64,000 nt of DNA from Mesorhizobium tianshanense (GTDB lineage: Bacteria > Pseudomonadota > Alphaproteobacteria > Rhizobiales > Rhizobiaceae). Made by a program: the position numbers and the translations under genes. Below are positions 42,867 through 50,784 of this stretch, one piece after another; within the stretch, counting starts at the first letter, position 1, and every line of letters starts with the position of its first letter. The DNA lies in NCBI RefSeq assembly GCF_007830515.1, contig NZ_VLKT01000019.1, positions 1-64,000 of the forward strand, in the 5' to 3' direction. The notes beneath the pieces were generated by a model, which was not told the DNA's origin, ran no database searches, and saw only the letters and a program-made list of their open reading frames with translations.

Positions 42867-43607
42867 ATGGCGCTCAAGGTAATCGGCGCGGGATTCGGGC
42901 GGACGGGCACGTGGTCGACCTTTGCCGCGCTGAACAGGCTCGGCTTTCCCTGCTATCACATGCAGGAAGTGATCCTCAACAAGGCCAACAAGGGCCATCT
43001 CGACTTCTGGCGCAAGGTGGCGAACAGCCCGCCGGGAACACGGCACGACTGGAAACGGGTGTTTGCCAACTACACCGCGACGGTCGACAATCCCGGCTGC
43101 TGCGTGTGGAGGGAACTGCTGGCCGAATACCCTGATGCCAAGGTGCTGCTGACGCTTCACCCGCGCGGCGCCGAAGGCTGGTACGACAGCACGATCGACA
43201 CGATCTACTTCACCGAGAATGTCTGGCAGTTCAAGATCCTGGAGTGGCTGACGCCGTTCGGCCGAAAATTCGGCGACATGTCGCGCAAGCTGATCTGGGG
43301 CCGTGTGCTGGCCGGCGTGATGGACGACCGCGAGCGGGCGATCGCGCGCTACAACGCTTACACCGAGGAGGTGAAGGCAGCCGTGCCGCCGGAAAAGCTT
43401 CTGGTGTTCACGGTGACCGAAGGCTGGGGGCCGCTGTGCCGTTTTCTCGGCGTGGCGGAACCGCAGGAGCCGTTCCCGAATCTCAATGACCGGGAAAGCG
43501 TCAAGAAGGTGATCCGCGACGTCATCAAGGGATCGTACATCATGCTCGGGCTGTCGATCGCGGGGGTGGTGGCGGTGCTGGGTGGGCTTTGGTGGTGGCT
43601 GCGGTAG
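42867..43607 (+). CDS. Sulfotransferase family protein with C-terminal membrane anchor
   Basis: 246 residues. KVIGAGFGRTGTWSTFAALN is the PAPS 5'-phosphosulfate loop and AKVLLTLHPRGAEGWYDSTI the 3'-phosphate region of sulfotransferases of the rhizobial/metazoan type. Residues 223-243 (YIMLGLSIAGVVAVLGGLWW) form a membrane anchor. The sulfated substrate is unknown. A nearly fully deleted copy of this gene lies on the other side of the pilus cluster (37596-37762). Confidence 0.82.
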   Translation: MALKVIGAGFGRTGTWSTFAALNRLGFPCYHMQEVILNKANKGHLDFWRKVANSPPGTRHDWKRVFANYTATVDNPGCCVWRELLAEYPDAKVLLTLHPRGAEGWYDSTIDTIYFTENVWQFKILEWLTPFGRKFGDMSRKLIWGRVLAGVMDDRERAIARYNAYTEEVKAAVPPEKLLVFTVTEGWGPLCRFLGVAEPQEPFPNLNDRESVKKVIRDVIKGSYIMLGLSIAGVVAVLGGLWWWLR

Positions 43608-43724
43608 TGGTGGCGGCAAGCAAAGACCGGCCCTCTGACAGCGGTTGCAGCTCAGGCGACAGCCTTGGAGATGCCGGCGGGACAGCGCCCCCCTCTGGCC
43701 TGCCCTCTTTACCAAAAAACACGG

Positions 43725-43870
43725 CATCTCCCCCACGAGGGGGGAGATCGGATGTCTCGCCGGCTTTCGCCAATCTGCAACGGTGCAAGAGGGCGCGAGG
43801 CGCCGAAGCTGCCGATCTCCCCCCTCGTGGGGGAGATGTCCGGCAGGACAGAGGGGGGCGCGAAGGATCG
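43725..43870. repeat. RIME-like intergenic repeat
   Basis: Contains CTCCCCCACGAGGGGGGAG and its near complement at 43817-43836 as a large inverted pair. GAAGCTGCCGATCTCCC (43805-43821) recurs at 60368-60384, and GTCCGGCAGGACAGAGG (43838-43854) recurs at 33121-33137. Family common between genes in Mesorhizobium. Confidence 0.75.
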
Positions 43871-43902
43871 CAGCGGGGGCGAGAAACCCGAGCCTTGCGA
43901 GT

Positions 43903-44175
43903 TCAGGCCGACATGGCCAATGGCCTTGCGCTCTTGTTGGGGATCTGGATGTCGATCTCCAGCGTCGACATCGTCTCGCCGCGATCCATCGAGACCTGCA
44001 GATAATCCTGGTCGATCTGCACATGTTTGGCGATGACGGCCATGATCTCCTCGCGCAGCACCGAGACGAGATCGGGCTGGCTGCGGTTGCGGCGCTCATA
44101 GGCGAGCAGCACCTGCAGCCGCTCGCGCGCCACCGGCGCGCTGCCGCGCCGCTTGAAGAGGTCGAACAGGTTCAT
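43903..44175 (-). CDS. minE: Cell division topological specificity factor MinE
   Basis: 90 residues. N-terminal membrane-targeting and MinD-binding part ([33 protein letters not shown]), then the dimer domain ([31 protein letters not shown]). MinE stimulates MinD ATPase and drives the pole-to-pole oscillation that places the Z ring at mid-cell. Its ATG overlaps the minD stop by four bases; last gene of minCDE. Confidence 0.97.
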   Translation of the reverse strand: MNLFDLFKRRGSAPVARERLQVLLAYERRNRSQPDLVSVLREEIMAVIAKHVQIDQDYLQVSMDRGETMSTLEIDIQIPNKSARPLAMSA

Positions 44176-44987
44176 GCTGCCCTCCTTCCAAAAAGCCGGT
44201 CGAGAAAGCCCTTGCGCTCGAACGGCACGACCACCGGCAGCTCTTCGCCCTCGAGCCGTTTGGCCGCCTCGATATAGGCGCGGGCGGCGGAATTGGTGGG
44301 ATCGCTGAGCGTCACCGGCGAGCCGAGGTTGGAGGCCTTGAGCACGTCCTGGCTCTCGGGAATGATGCCGAGCAGCGGCGTCGACAGGATCTCCAGCACG
44401 TCGTCGATCGAGAGCATTTCGCCGCGCGCCGCGCGCGCCGCGTCGTAGCGGGTCACCAGCACATGCTTGGCGATCTGCTCGCCCTGCTCGGCCTTTACGG
44501 TCCTGGCGTCGAGCAGGCCGATGATGCGATCGGAATCGCGCACCGAGCTGACTTCCGGGTTGGTGACGATGACCGCCTCGTCGGCAAAGCGCATCGCGAG
44601 CTGCGCGCCGCGCTCGATGCCGGCCGGGCTGTCGCAGAAGACATAGTCGAACACCGAACGCAGCTTATCGATCACCTCGCCGACGCCCTCCTCGGTCAGC
44701 GCATCCTTGTCGCGCGTCTGCGAGGCCGGCAGCAGGAACAGCGTCTCGACCCGCTTGTCGCGGATCAGCGCCTGCGACAGCTTGGCCGTTCCCTGGATGA
44801 CGTTGACCAGGTCGAACACCACCCGCCGCTCGGCGCCCATGATCAGGTCGAGGTTCCTCAAGCCGACGTCGAAGTCGACCAGGGCCACCTTCTTGCCGGT
44901 TCTCGCTACCGCGGCGCCAAGGGCGGCCGTCGAGGTCGTCTTGCCGACGCCCCCCTTGCCCGAGGTGACCACCACTACCTTGCCCAT
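44172..44987 (-). CDS. minD: Septum site-determining ATPase MinD
   Basis: 271 residues. Deviant Walker [21 protein letters not shown], switch I/II region [20 protein letters not shown] and [15 protein letters not shown], and the C-terminal amphipathic membrane-targeting helix ([15 protein letters not shown]). MinD recruits MinC to the membrane and is released by MinE. It lies 36 bases after minC and overlaps minE. Confidence 0.97.
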   Translation of the reverse strand: MGKVVVVTSGKGGVGKTTSTAALGAAVARTGKKVALVDFDVGLRNLDLIMGAERRVVFDLVNVIQGTAKLSQALIRDKRVETLFLLPASQTRDKDALTEEGVGEVIDKLRSVFDYVFCDSPAGIERGAQLAMRFADEAVIVTNPEVSSVRDSDRIIGLLDARTVKAEQGEQIAKHVLVTRYDAARAARGEMLSIDDVLEILSTPLLGIIPESQDVLKASNLGSPVTLSDPTNSAARAYIEAAKRLEGEELPVVVPFERKGFLDRLFGRRAA

Positions 44988-45023
44988 GAATATGCCTCCA
45001 TTATTGTTGTTGAGCGGCTGTTG

Positions 45024-45806
45024 TCAGTTGAACGGCGCGATGCGCAGCGTGTCTTTTTCGAGAAAGGCCTGGACCGCTTTTCCACGCAAGGACGGCTCCA
45101 TCTCCTCGGCGGTGCAATACCAGCCGTCGACCGACAAAAGCTCGGCCTCGTTTTTGCGGCAGAAGATGCGCGCCGCCGAATGGCCGAGCACGCCGGCCGA
45201 AGCGCGCCCGCGCAGCGTGCCGTAGACGTGGATGGAGCCGGCGGCGACGATCTCGGACCCGGAGGCGACGGAGCCCAGCACGATGACATCGCCATGCGCG
45301 TGGAAGACCGACTGGCCCGAGCGGATCGGCGTCTTGACCATAAGCGTGGCCGGCGCTTCCGGCGGCCTGTCTTCTGGCTGCTTGCCCGGTTCCGCCCTGC
45401 CCGCCTCTTCGGGCTTGCCCGTCTCTTCTGGCCTGCTTGCCTCTTCCGGCCTGCCCTTGCCGTCGGCCTGCATGAGCAGCCCGGCGGTAGCCTCCTTGGC
45501 GCCGATCAGCACCGGCGGCAGATTGGGCGCAAGCGCCGTGGTTCCATCGAGCTCGATGGCATAGATGCGGATGCCGCGCAGGCCAAGCTCGGCGACCAGC
45601 GTTTCGATCCCGCCGATATCGGGCTTCAATATGTTGAGATTGAGCACCACCGGCCGGCCGGCAAAATAGCCCGGCGAATTGCCGATCCAGCGATCGAGGC
45701 TCTCCAGCCACTCCGAAAGCGGCGCCTCCGGCGTCAGCGTGAAGGCGACGAACGAGCGGGCACGAAAGCGAATGGATTTGGCCTCGAGGGGGGCGGCAAA
45801 GGTCAC
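45024..45806 (-). CDS. minC: Septum site-determining protein MinC
   Basis: 260 residues. N-terminal FtsZ-inhibiting domain (residues 8-105), then an unusually long, repetitive Glu/Pro/Lys linker (RPEEASRPEETGKPEEAGRA, about residues 118-145) and the C-terminal beta-helix (KTPIRSGQSVFHAHGDVIVL, VASGSEIVAAGSIHVYGTLR, RIFCRKNEAELLSVDG) that binds MinD. First gene of minCDE. A TTAA-N7-TTAA site lies 47 bases upstream of the start, suggesting CtrA control. Confidence 0.96.
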   Translation of the reverse strand: MTFAAPLEAKSIRFRARSFVAFTLTPEAPLSEWLESLDRWIGNSPGYFAGRPVVLNLNILKPDIGGIETLVAELGLRGIRIYAIELDGTTALAPNLPPVLIGAKEATAGLLMQADGKGRPEEASRPEETGKPEEAGRAEPGKQPEDRPPEAPATLMVKTPIRSGQSVFHAHGDVIVLGSVASGSEIVAAGSIHVYGTLRGRASAGVLGHSAARIFCRKNEAELLSVDGWYCTAEEMEPSLRGKAVQAFLEKDTLRIAPFN

Positions 45807-45852
45807 TGGCGGCGAATCCTTACTGAGTGGTTAAACGCTAGGCCAGGCATGG

Positions 45853-45867
45853 TTAACGAAAGGTTAA
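45853..45867. promoter_or_regulatory. Candidate CtrA box upstream of minC
   Basis: TTAACGAAAGGTTAA fits the alphaproteobacterial CtrA consensus TTAA-N7-TTAA exactly, 47 bases before the minC start. CtrA control of min genes has been reported in Sinorhizobium. Confidence 0.65.
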
Positions 45868-45995
45868 TGGAGGGGTGTTCGCAACATTCGGAAACGTCAT
45901 TACTGACAGGCCCGGCCGTGTCAGCAGCCAGCCGGACAGCGCTGGAAATTGCCTGCCTTTTCCCACAAGATGCCTGAACATCGCTGGGGCTCGAC

Positions 45996-46700
45996 ATGTG
46001 CAACCTCTACAACATCACGACGTCGCAGGAGGCCATCCGCCAGTGGACCCGCGCCTTGCGCGACATCCTTGGCAATCTCGAGCCCTCCATCGACATCTAC
46101 CCCAACCAGCCCGGCCCGGTGGTGCGCAACGCGCCGGACGGGACGCGCGAACTGGCCAATCTGCTGTGGGGCATGCCGACGCCGATTGAGCGGGTGAAGG
46201 GCAAGGCCGACTACGGCACCACCAACATCCGCAACCCGCAATACGGCCATTGGCAGCAATATCTCGGCGTCGAGAACCGCTGCGTCGTGCCGCTCACCAG
46301 CTTCGCCGAGCCCAGCCCGACGCCCGGCGACAAGGATCCGGATACCGGTATCCAGAGGAACTACTGGTTCGCGCTGAACGAGGAGCGGCCGCTTTTCTTC
46401 TTCGCCGGCCTGTGGACGCGTTGGCAAGGCGTTCGCAAGGTCAAGGACGGCCCCGGCGACTTCGAGCTCTACGGTTTTCTGACCACCAAGCCGAACGCCC
46501 TGATCGCGCCGATCCACGAGAAGGCCATGCCCGTCATCCTGACCACGCCGGAGGAAACCGAGACCTGGCTGACCGCGCCGTGGTCGGAGGCGAGGCACCT
46601 GCAACGAACGGCACCGGACGACGCGCTGGTGATCGTCGAGAAGCCGGCGACGCAGATCAAGTTTCCGCCGCAGGCGCCGGCGCAAGGCTCGCTGTTCTAG
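45996..46700 (+). CDS. YedK/HMCES-type abasic-site protein (SRAP)
   Basis: 234 residues. The SRAP signature is present: catalytic Cys2 after Met1 (MCNLYNIT), NIRNPQYGHWQQYL, RCVVPLTSFAEPSP with the active-site glutamate, and APIHEKAMPVIL with the histidine. Such proteins form a covalent thiazolidine link to abasic sites in single-stranded DNA and protect replication forks; many are SOS-associated. The closest SOS box here (47311) serves other genes. Its stop overlaps the end of the convergent gene by four bases. Confidence 0.94.
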   Translation: MCNLYNITTSQEAIRQWTRALRDILGNLEPSIDIYPNQPGPVVRNAPDGTRELANLLWGMPTPIERVKGKADYGTTNIRNPQYGHWQQYLGVENRCVVPLTSFAEPSPTPGDKDPDTGIQRNYWFALNEERPLFFFAGLWTRWQGVRKVKDGPGDFELYGFLTTKPNALIAPIHEKAMPVILTTPEETETWLTAPWSEARHLQRTAPDDALVIVEKPATQIKFPPQAPAQGSLF

Positions 46701-46957
46701 ACTTTGAATTTCTGAAGCGTCCAGATGTAGCCCTTCAGTGGCCGGTCCTGGTCGATGAATTGGGTGCGGACGGTAGTGTCCTTTCGGCTGCATCGTTTGC
46801 ACCTGAACCTGATGGCTTCCAGCGGCTTATTCCAGCCCACCACCTGAGCGACATCATTCGCCCTGAAGCGGCCGACATGGTAGCAGTGGCCGCACTCGAC
46901 GATCAGCAGCATATTGGACTTCGCGGCACGTCCAACGCTGTCCATCGGCCCGGCCAT
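46697..46957 (-). CDS. Small zinc-ribbon-like protein
   Basis: 86 residues with ECGHC and RCKRC (C-x2-C pairs, residues 22-25 and 53-56), separated by about 30 residues (YHVGRFRANDVAQVVGWNKP, LEAIRF), a plausible zinc ribbon. No signal peptide. It starts three bases after the stop of the gene at 46961, so the two form an operon whose promoter region contains an SOS box. Function unknown. Confidence 0.78.
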   Translation of the reverse strand: MAGPMDSVGRAAKSNMLLIVECGHCYHVGRFRANDVAQVVGWNKPLEAIRFRCKRCSRKDTTVRTQFIDQDRPLKGYIWTLQKFKV

Positions 46958-46960
46958 GGC

Positions 46961-47221
46961 TCATTTCCGGCTGGAATAATCCTCGGGCAGCGGCAACAGG
47001 CCAAGCCCGGCCGCGCGGAAATCGGGCTCCTTCTCCGCCACGCTGGCCATCACGGCATGCAGCTTGTCGACCAGCCCGCTCAGCTGCCAGAACAGTTCGC
47101 CATTTGCTTTCAGGTGCAGCTGCGCCGAAAGCACTGTTCCGCGCAGGCGCAGCGCATCGCTGATGATCGCCTCCGCGTCGCGCGCGAACAAGCGATCATA
47201 GCGGCTGTTTCGTCTGCCCAT
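46961..47221 (-). CDS. Small hypothetical protein behind an SOS box
   Basis: 86 residues, helical and charged: RNSRYDRLFARDAEAIISDA, LHLKANGELFWQLSGLVDKL, then VMASVAEKEPDF. No known domain. First gene of a two-gene operon with the zinc-ribbon protein. The GTTC-N7-GTTC motif lies 90 bases upstream, and the divergent gene at 47361 shares it. DNA-damage induction is inferred. Confidence 0.78.
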   Translation of the reverse strand: MGRRNSRYDRLFARDAEAIISDALRLRGTVLSAQLHLKANGELFWQLSGLVDKLHAVMASVAEKEPDFRAAGLGLLPLPEDYSSRK

Positions 47222-47299
47222 CGCGGCTCTCCTCAGTTTGCGAGCAACCGCCCACCTGCTGACAAATAGGAAGGCATTCCTCGCCGAGTCAATTCGCCC

Positions 47300-47332
47300 T
47301 TGACATTTTTGTTCCCTATTTGTTCACTATAG
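47300..47332 (+). promoter_or_regulatory. Promoter with SOS (LexA) box
   Basis: TTGACA (47300-47305) is followed by GTTCCCTATTTGTTC (47311-47325), an exact GTTC-N7-GTTC LexA site of alphaproteobacteria, and by an AT-rich CACTATAG. The box lies between -35 and -10 of the plus-strand gene and may also serve the divergent operon. Confidence 0.75.
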
Positions 47333-47360
47333 CCTAATGAACCATTTGGAGGTCACCACC

Positions 47361-47552
47361 ATGGATCACATTGTGACGCTGGACAGCCGCCAGGAGGCCA
47401 CCCTGCAGGCGATCGCCGACAAATTCATTGCCCAGCACAAGGGCGATGCGGTGAAGGCGCTGAAGGAGATGATCGTGCTGAATGGGCATCTGCAGGAGCG
47501 GCTGGATGCGATGGAGGGCCGGCGCCGGGCGACGCTAAACGCTCAGAGATGA
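47361..47552 (+). CDS. Small protein under SOS-type promoter
   Basis: 63 residues from the ATG at 47361 (GGAGG eight bases upstream). Mostly helical (MDHIVTLDSRQEATLQAIAD, KALKEMIVLNGHLQERLDAM), no membrane part and no cysteine. Looks like a small regulatory or DNA-associated protein in many Rhizobiales; function unknown. The LexA-type box overlaps its promoter, so it is probably damage-inducible. Confidence 0.72.
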   Translation: MDHIVTLDSRQEATLQAIADKFIAQHKGDAVKALKEMIVLNGHLQERLDAMEGRRRATLNAQR

Positions 47553-47722
47553 CGGTAGCGGGACGCGTGTTTAATTGTGAATCGTGCCGTTCGAAGATCG
47601 GCTTTGCGTCATGAGCGGCCATTCCCTTTTCGATCGCAAACGACCGGAGTCGACCCGTTGCAGACTTCGACAGTGTGTGTGCTGAACGGGTTGTCGTTAG
47701 CGGCAGACCGTCGCCACCGATC

Positions 47723-49441
47723 TTATGGCGGCAAACCTGCTTCCCTTAGCAAGCGGCCAAGCTCCCGAGCCTTCTCAGGATCGCGGTAACACTCGCGGCT
47801 GGTGAAGTTGGAGGCCGTTAGAGCTGCCTCGCCGCCGACAGCTTCCCTGACCATCCGGCCGGCTTCGTCGGATCGATCGAGCGCCAAGAGCGCGGCCGCC
47901 CGATAGAGGCGCGATCGAGTGGTCTGAAACGTGAGTTTGCAGAGGGATTCAATAGCCTCGGCATAGCGGCCCAGCGCATAAAGAGCCACGCCCCGTTCCT
48001 CGACGCACCACACAGGAAGGAACGGGTCGAGCATCTCGGCTTCGTCGAGCAAGGACAATGAACGCTCTGCTTCGCCCACAGAGGTAAAGACCGCGGCGCA
48101 TCTTGCCTTGATGTAGGCATCCGTCGGGTTCAATTCCATTGCTCTGCGGCTGTGCGCCAGGGCCTCGTCGAAGTTGCCATCCATAAGTTCAAACGCGCCC
48201 ATGATCCGGTTTGCCTCGGCATCGCAGGGGTCAAGCTCGAGCGCGCGGCAAATGTCCCGTCGACCTTGCTCGGGGTCGAAACCCGGCAACCCTGACGCTG
48301 CGCAGACCCTCCACGCATAGGCGGCCGCGTAGTGCGGATCGGCCTCGATCGCCTTTGAAAGCCAGCCGACGGCCTGGCGGGCATTGTCGTCGGTGACGCC
48401 GCCCAGGCGGTGATGATCGAGCCCGCGCAAGAGGCAGTCGAAGGCGGTCATGTTTTCTGGCGGCTTTCGGCGCGCCGCCACCATGGCTGCGTCCTCCATC
48501 CGTCCGGATACCGTCGCGGCGATCCTCGCGACGGTTCCATCAACCAAAGCGAGGATTTCCTCGAATGGACGCTGGATCTTGTCGCTCCAGACCACCGTCC
48601 CCTGGTCGGTTTCCGACAGCGTGAGGCTGATCGAAACCCGCTCTCCGATCTTGCGCACCTGTCCCTCAAGCACATATCGAACGCCCAGAGCCTCGCCGAC
48701 CCTCACCGGATCCGGGTGGGCGTCCGCAACCGCGAAGCTCGCACTGCGCGAACTGACCGAAAGACGCCGAAACCGCCCCAGTTCGACAATAAGCTCCTCG
48801 GTGAGGCCCTCGGCGAGATAGCGCTGGTTCTCGTCGTCGCCCGATACCCGGAAAGGGAGCACCGCGACCGATGCCGGCCGCCGTTCCGTCGTGATGACCA
48901 GTTGCGTCGGCGCCGACTGCAGCCGATGCGCTCCGATCTCGCCGCGGACCCGATAGAGGTGCACCGATTCCGTAATGTTCTTGAACGCCCGCTCGCCCAT
49001 ATCGTCGAATATGAACGCAGAATTGCGGCGGACATGATCGAAGAGCGCACCGCTCACATAGATCGAGTCTGGTTCGGCTGCCGCCTGTATGCGCGCCGCG
49101 AGGTTGACGCCGTCTCCGACCAGATCATCGCCCTGCACCATGACATCCGCGATATGGAGACCGAACCGCATCCTGAAAGGTTCGGTGTCGGGCTCTCGTG
49201 CGCCTGCAAGCGCGCCGCGGATCTCGAATGCACTGCGCACGGCGTTTACGGCGCTCGGAAATTCGGCGAGGGCCCCGTCGCCCGTCGTCTTGAAAACCCG
49301 GCCGTCGAGCAGATCGACCTTTTCCGAAATGAGGGCCTGACAGCTGGCCAAGCGTTCGGCGGTTTGCTCCTCGGCTCGCTCCATCATTCCGGAATAGCCG
49401 ACGATATCGCCTACCATCAGGGCGGCCATTCTGCGCTTCAT
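47723..49441 (-). CDS. Adenylate/guanylate cyclase with TPR domain
   Basis: 572 residues. Cyclase domain (residues 5-170) with metal aspartate in MVGDIVGYSGMME, TTGDGALAEFPSAVNAV, and the intact GVNLAARIQAAAEPD helix (Asn and Arg both present), so probably catalytic. Then a TolB-like region (SVAVLPFRVSGDDENQRYLA) and TPR repeats (residues 370-560). A widespread Rhizobiales signalling type. The ATG at 49441 has AAGGAG upstream. Unlike the cyclase at 14908, it keeps all catalytic residues. Alone on its strand. Confidence 0.92.
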   Translation of the reverse strand: MKRRMAALMVGDIVGYSGMMERAEEQTAERLASCQALISEKVDLLDGRVFKTTGDGALAEFPSAVNAVRSAFEIRGALAGAREPDTEPFRMRFGLHIADVMVQGDDLVGDGVNLAARIQAAAEPDSIYVSGALFDHVRRNSAFIFDDMGERAFKNITESVHLYRVRGEIGAHRLQSAPTQLVITTERRPASVAVLPFRVSGDDENQRYLAEGLTEELIVELGRFRRLSVSSRSASFAVADAHPDPVRVGEALGVRYVLEGQVRKIGERVSISLTLSETDQGTVVWSDKIQRPFEEILALVDGTVARIAATVSGRMEDAAMVAARRKPPENMTAFDCLLRGLDHHRLGGVTDDNARQAVGWLSKAIEADPHYAAAYAWRVCAASGLPGFDPEQGRRDICRALELDPCDAEANRIMGAFELMDGNFDEALAHSRRAMELNPTDAYIKARCAAVFTSVGEAERSLSLLDEAEMLDPFLPVWCVEERGVALYALGRYAEAIESLCKLTFQTTRSRLYRAAALLALDRSDEAGRMVREAVGGEAALTASNFTSRECYRDPEKARELGRLLREAGLPP

Positions 49442-49916
49442 GGGCGAAACTCCTTCAGGGGGCGACCAATCATCACCCCAGCAGGCGGTGCCGTCGTCGC
49501 GGACGCGGCGGTCTGGGAGTGTAGCGCATTGCAAAGCCGGCCGCATCGGGAAACGCGCCCTGCGAACGTCTCGAGGAGATCGCCAAACCTTTAAACGCTG
49601 AGACGATGGGCGTTTGTGTGAAGCCGGGTTCGCACCCTTTTCGCGACCTTCAGGTGGAATGAGGCGATGACCGGAATGGGTGGCCGTTCACGGATATCCC
49701 ATTTCTCTGCATGTCGTGGCTTGAACAAAGACAGTCGCTAATCAGGGCGAATACAGCTACTCACATCTCCACCCATCTTCCACTGCCACGCTATCACCCT
49801 ACCCTCGCGACAACAGTCTAGGGCTTCGGCATGGCGACCACCGCCTTGGTGGGTCGCTCCAACGTCACGAAGTCGGCGCCGTCCGGCAGGTCCAGCACGC
49901 GCTGACCAGCGCTTCC
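49442..49916. other. Intergenic region with an open extension of the BA14K frame
   Basis: No gene in 49442-49810. From 49914 down to about 49818 the frame of the BA14K gene stays open after its TAG stop (GSAGQRVLDLPDGADFVTLE then RPTKAVVAMPKP), so the gene may once have been longer or the piece belongs to another lost gene. Confidence 0.45.
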
Positions 49917-50558
49917 CTATTCACACTGCCTGCGCGGGCCGCCGGAGTAAGGCTGGTAGCTGTTGTCTTCCGGCCGATACGAGCGGTAGCGGCTGAAGCA
50001 ATATTGCACGTGGTCGGGCGAACCCCAGGCGCCGCCGGTTTCATCCGACGCGACGTCGCCATCCATTGGCCACGCGTCGTTCGCCTCGACATAGCTGGCG
50101 TCGTCGGCGGGGAGCGGCGAGGTGCGCCCGGTCGCACCGGCCTGGAAGTAGGGCGAGACGCAGGGGCGCTGTTGTCCGCTGTAGGATGTGTAGTGGTCGT
50201 CGTCTGGCCTGTAGGAGCGGTAATGGCTTGCGCACCATTCCACATGGGCGGCAGGCACCGCCTGCTGCTCGTCCGCCGGCGGCTGGATAGAGCCGGTAAC
50301 GGTGGTGTCGGGCGCCCAAGCTGCGGTATCGGCAGGTTTCGAGCTGCGATCAACCGGGCGGGCGGGAAGGCGCTCAAGGCGCTGCGATGCAGGGTTCACC
50401 TGCCGCGGTTCCCTTGTCCACAGCTCGGCGACGCTGGAGGCCGGGGCGACCTGGCGTACCGGCTTGGCGGTAAGAAGCCAGGTGGCGAAGGCCAGTCCGC
50501 TGGCAAATACGGCGAGTGTCAGCCCGAAGCCGCCAAGTACCGCCACTAAAGCTTTCAC
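49917..50558 (-). CDS. BA14K family (lectin-like) protein with two repeats
   Basis: 213 residues from a GTG at 50558 with AAAGGAG upstream. One N-terminal membrane helix ([20 protein letters not shown]) is followed by a Pro/Thr-rich stretch and two BA14K-type units: [20 protein letters not shown] and [20 protein letters not shown]. In Brucella this unit is an immunoreactive, possibly carbohydrate-binding surface protein. The frame stays open far upstream through the IS, but only this part is protein-like. It stops just before an in-frame extension. Confidence 0.85.
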   Translation of the reverse strand: MKALVAVLGGFGLTLAVFASGLAFATWLLTAKPVRQVAPASSVAELWTREPRQVNPASQRLERLPARPVDRSSKPADTAAWAPDTTVTGSIQPPADEQQAVPAAHVEWCASHYRSYRPDDDHYTSYSGQQRPCVSPYFQAGATGRTSPLPADDASYVEANDAWPMDGDVASDETGGAWGSPDHVQYCFSRYRSYRPEDNSYQPYSGGPRRQCE

Positions 50559-50732
50559 CTTGCGCTCCTTTGCCCCGTCATCTCTAAAATGCGAGGCATT
50601 GGATCCGGTTCCAACGTGAGCCCGGCGTGCTAGGCACTCGGACAGGCGCGGGGCTTGGGCGTAGTCGACCCAGGCGGACAAGGGTGAAACGTTGCGGATG
50701 TCGCCGAGGGCAGGCTTCTCTCGCAGAACCTG

Positions 50733-50770
50733 GGTTCCTCGCCCCCACGAACGTGGGGGAGAGAAGCTAT
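50733..50770. repeat. REP-like hairpin, relative of 1417-1452
   Basis: GGTTCCTCGCCCCCAC is identical to one arm at 1417-1432; the other arm is shorter (GTGGGGGAGAG). It ends about 15 bases from the left limit of the IS110 element. Confidence 0.7.
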
Positions 50771-50784
50771 GGGGCGGCGGCGAG

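Noticed and set aside
44463..45977. 504-codon plus frame opposite minD and minC
   Set aside because: Shadow of minCD; no family features.
48410..49594. 394-codon plus frame opposite the second cyclase
   Set aside because: Antisense shadow; cyclase motifs on the minus strand are decisive.
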